A model generated the notes under the pieces. It did no database searches. It worked only from the letters and a program-made list of their open reading frames with translations, and was not told where the DNA came from. A DNA stretch of 64,000 bases from Saturnia japonica. Lineage: Eukaryota; Arthropoda; Insecta; Lepidoptera; Saturniidae. The position numbers and the translations under genes were made by a program. How positions within the stretch are numbered: position 1 is the stretch's first letter; each line of letters starts with the position of its first letter. This document shows positions 63,047 to 64,000 of this stretch, in pieces. The stretch lies in assembly GCA_033032175.1 (NCBI GenBank), contig CM065320.1, positions 3,658,001-3,722,000 on the forward strand, written 5' to 3'.

Positions 63047-63690
63047 TGTACTAGCCGTGGCCCACGGTTTCAACCGTATTAATTTTATATGACACGCATC
63101 TGCCAACGCACCCGTGTAGCTTCCCGCAAGTACAAATTATTTTAATTTTCCATTGTCTGCTAAACTATGTATCCAAATAACATGCAAAGGGCAAAATTTA
63201 ACTTCATAAAACTTTCTTTATGATGAAGTAGTTTTTGTTTCTAAGGATTAATATGCGATGTATAAAAATAATGCTCATAAATAAATTTTATATCTTCAAC
63301 AAAAAAAAAATCGCAAAATACCTTGTTGTGGTTTATGTATAAAAGATAGGCATATGCCATTGCGATATATTTTTTAGATATACTAAGGTGTTATATTTTT
63401 GTAGAACATTGTATTTGTGTATCAATAACCATTACATCAGCGTACGCGGATAAAGCATTTCGGGAGGGTTTTCACTTCTGACGTACTTGACCAAAAATCA
63501 ATATTTAAGGCTAGCTGAGAGTTGTAGCCTAATGTTAGATAGGCTATACTATTCCTCGTTAATCTGCAGGCTATCATATACAAAACTCATTTTTCGAATC
63601 TGACTAGTAGGTAGTTCCAGAGATTAGCGTGTTTAACAAACAAACAAACAAAAAAATAAATTCCGCTTTATTATATTATAGTATATAGTG
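63047..63690 (-). repeat. dispersed repeat, same family as 36278-37020
   Basis: It begins GTACTAGCCGTGGCCCACGG and ends AGTTCCAGAGATTAGCGTGT, AACAAACAAACAAACAAAAA and a TTATATTATAGTATATAG tail. The order and ends match 36278-37020, without the hAT insertion. Confidence 0.7.
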
Positions 63691-64000
63691 TGTAGTATAT
63701 TAATTTAAGACTACGTGATCACGTTGACGTTCGATGAAGAGAATCTAACACAAAAATTAATCATTTTCATAAACAAAGGTTTAAAATGTAAAAATAACCT
63801 TACACGTCTGTATTTTGATTAGACAACATTGCGGTATTTATATTTAGGTATGTAAAAAAGACCTCTTGGCAATACGTTTGATGGGAGTCAGTGTACGGCA
63901 CGATATTCCTACTTCCTCGTAACGTCGTCGTGGGCAGGCACATTCGCGACGTGGAAATGTCAAGGTCGAGTACGCTCACTTCCTTTGGCTCCGTACCCCG

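Overview
This window looks like nuclear DNA from a moth or butterfly (Lepidoptera). The evidence is an AT-rich background, short exons with standard GT-AG introns, one insect-specific TRPA channel gene, and dense mobile DNA typical of lepidopteran genomes: a tRNA-derived SINE family, CR1/RTE/jockey LINE fragments, mariner, hAT and Tigger elements, and MITEs. There is no bacterial-type operon, CRISPR array or rRNA. Species cannot be named from the sequence alone.

Two cellular genes are well supported. (1) A painless-type TRPA channel lies on the + strand at 10935-13809. It is essentially one long coding exon behind a splice acceptor at 10914. It carries ankyrin repeats, six membrane segments and the pore, but a one-base shift near 11912-11918 splits it into two frames. 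(2) The gamma-tubulin complex component 2 gene (GCP2/Grip84) lies on the - strand. Its start codon is at 34641-34639, and twelve exons with mutually consistent phases run down to 15511. They give 684 codons ending inside the C-terminal GRIP domain. I could not find the last part of the protein; either it lies beyond the painless gene, which would then be nested in a GCP2 intron, or it has diverged. A TTGACA-rich stretch sits just upstream of the GCP2 start.

Region by region: 1-10.9 kb is mostly non-coding, with a MITE, SINEs and a LINE tail. 10.9-13.8 kb is painless. 13.8-34.7 kb is GCP2, with introns full of transposons: two mariner copies, two different MITEs (one 19 bp from a splice donor, one 28 bp from an acceptor), LINE fragments, a SINE and a perfect hairpin. 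36.3-41.8 kb is a nested set: a dispersed repeat split near its end by a 4.8 kb hAT element with an exact 8-bp target duplication, which itself contains a jockey-type LINE. 42.6-45.2 kb is a decayed CR1-like LINE, followed by another transposon remnant. 47.6-61 kb holds several dispersed repeat families, an unusual repeat made of about 125-bp monomers in direct and inverted copies, a short internally deleted Tigger-like element with an intact 74-codon frame, and a 5'-truncated LINE. The right end (60-64 kb) has a possible core promoter and another dispersed repeat, but no gene I can name.

The two host genes have no obvious functional link (nociception/thermosensation channel versus microtubule nucleation). 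The main biological interest is how transposons have landed close to GCP2 splice sites, the frameshift in painless, and the repeat architecture of the right half.
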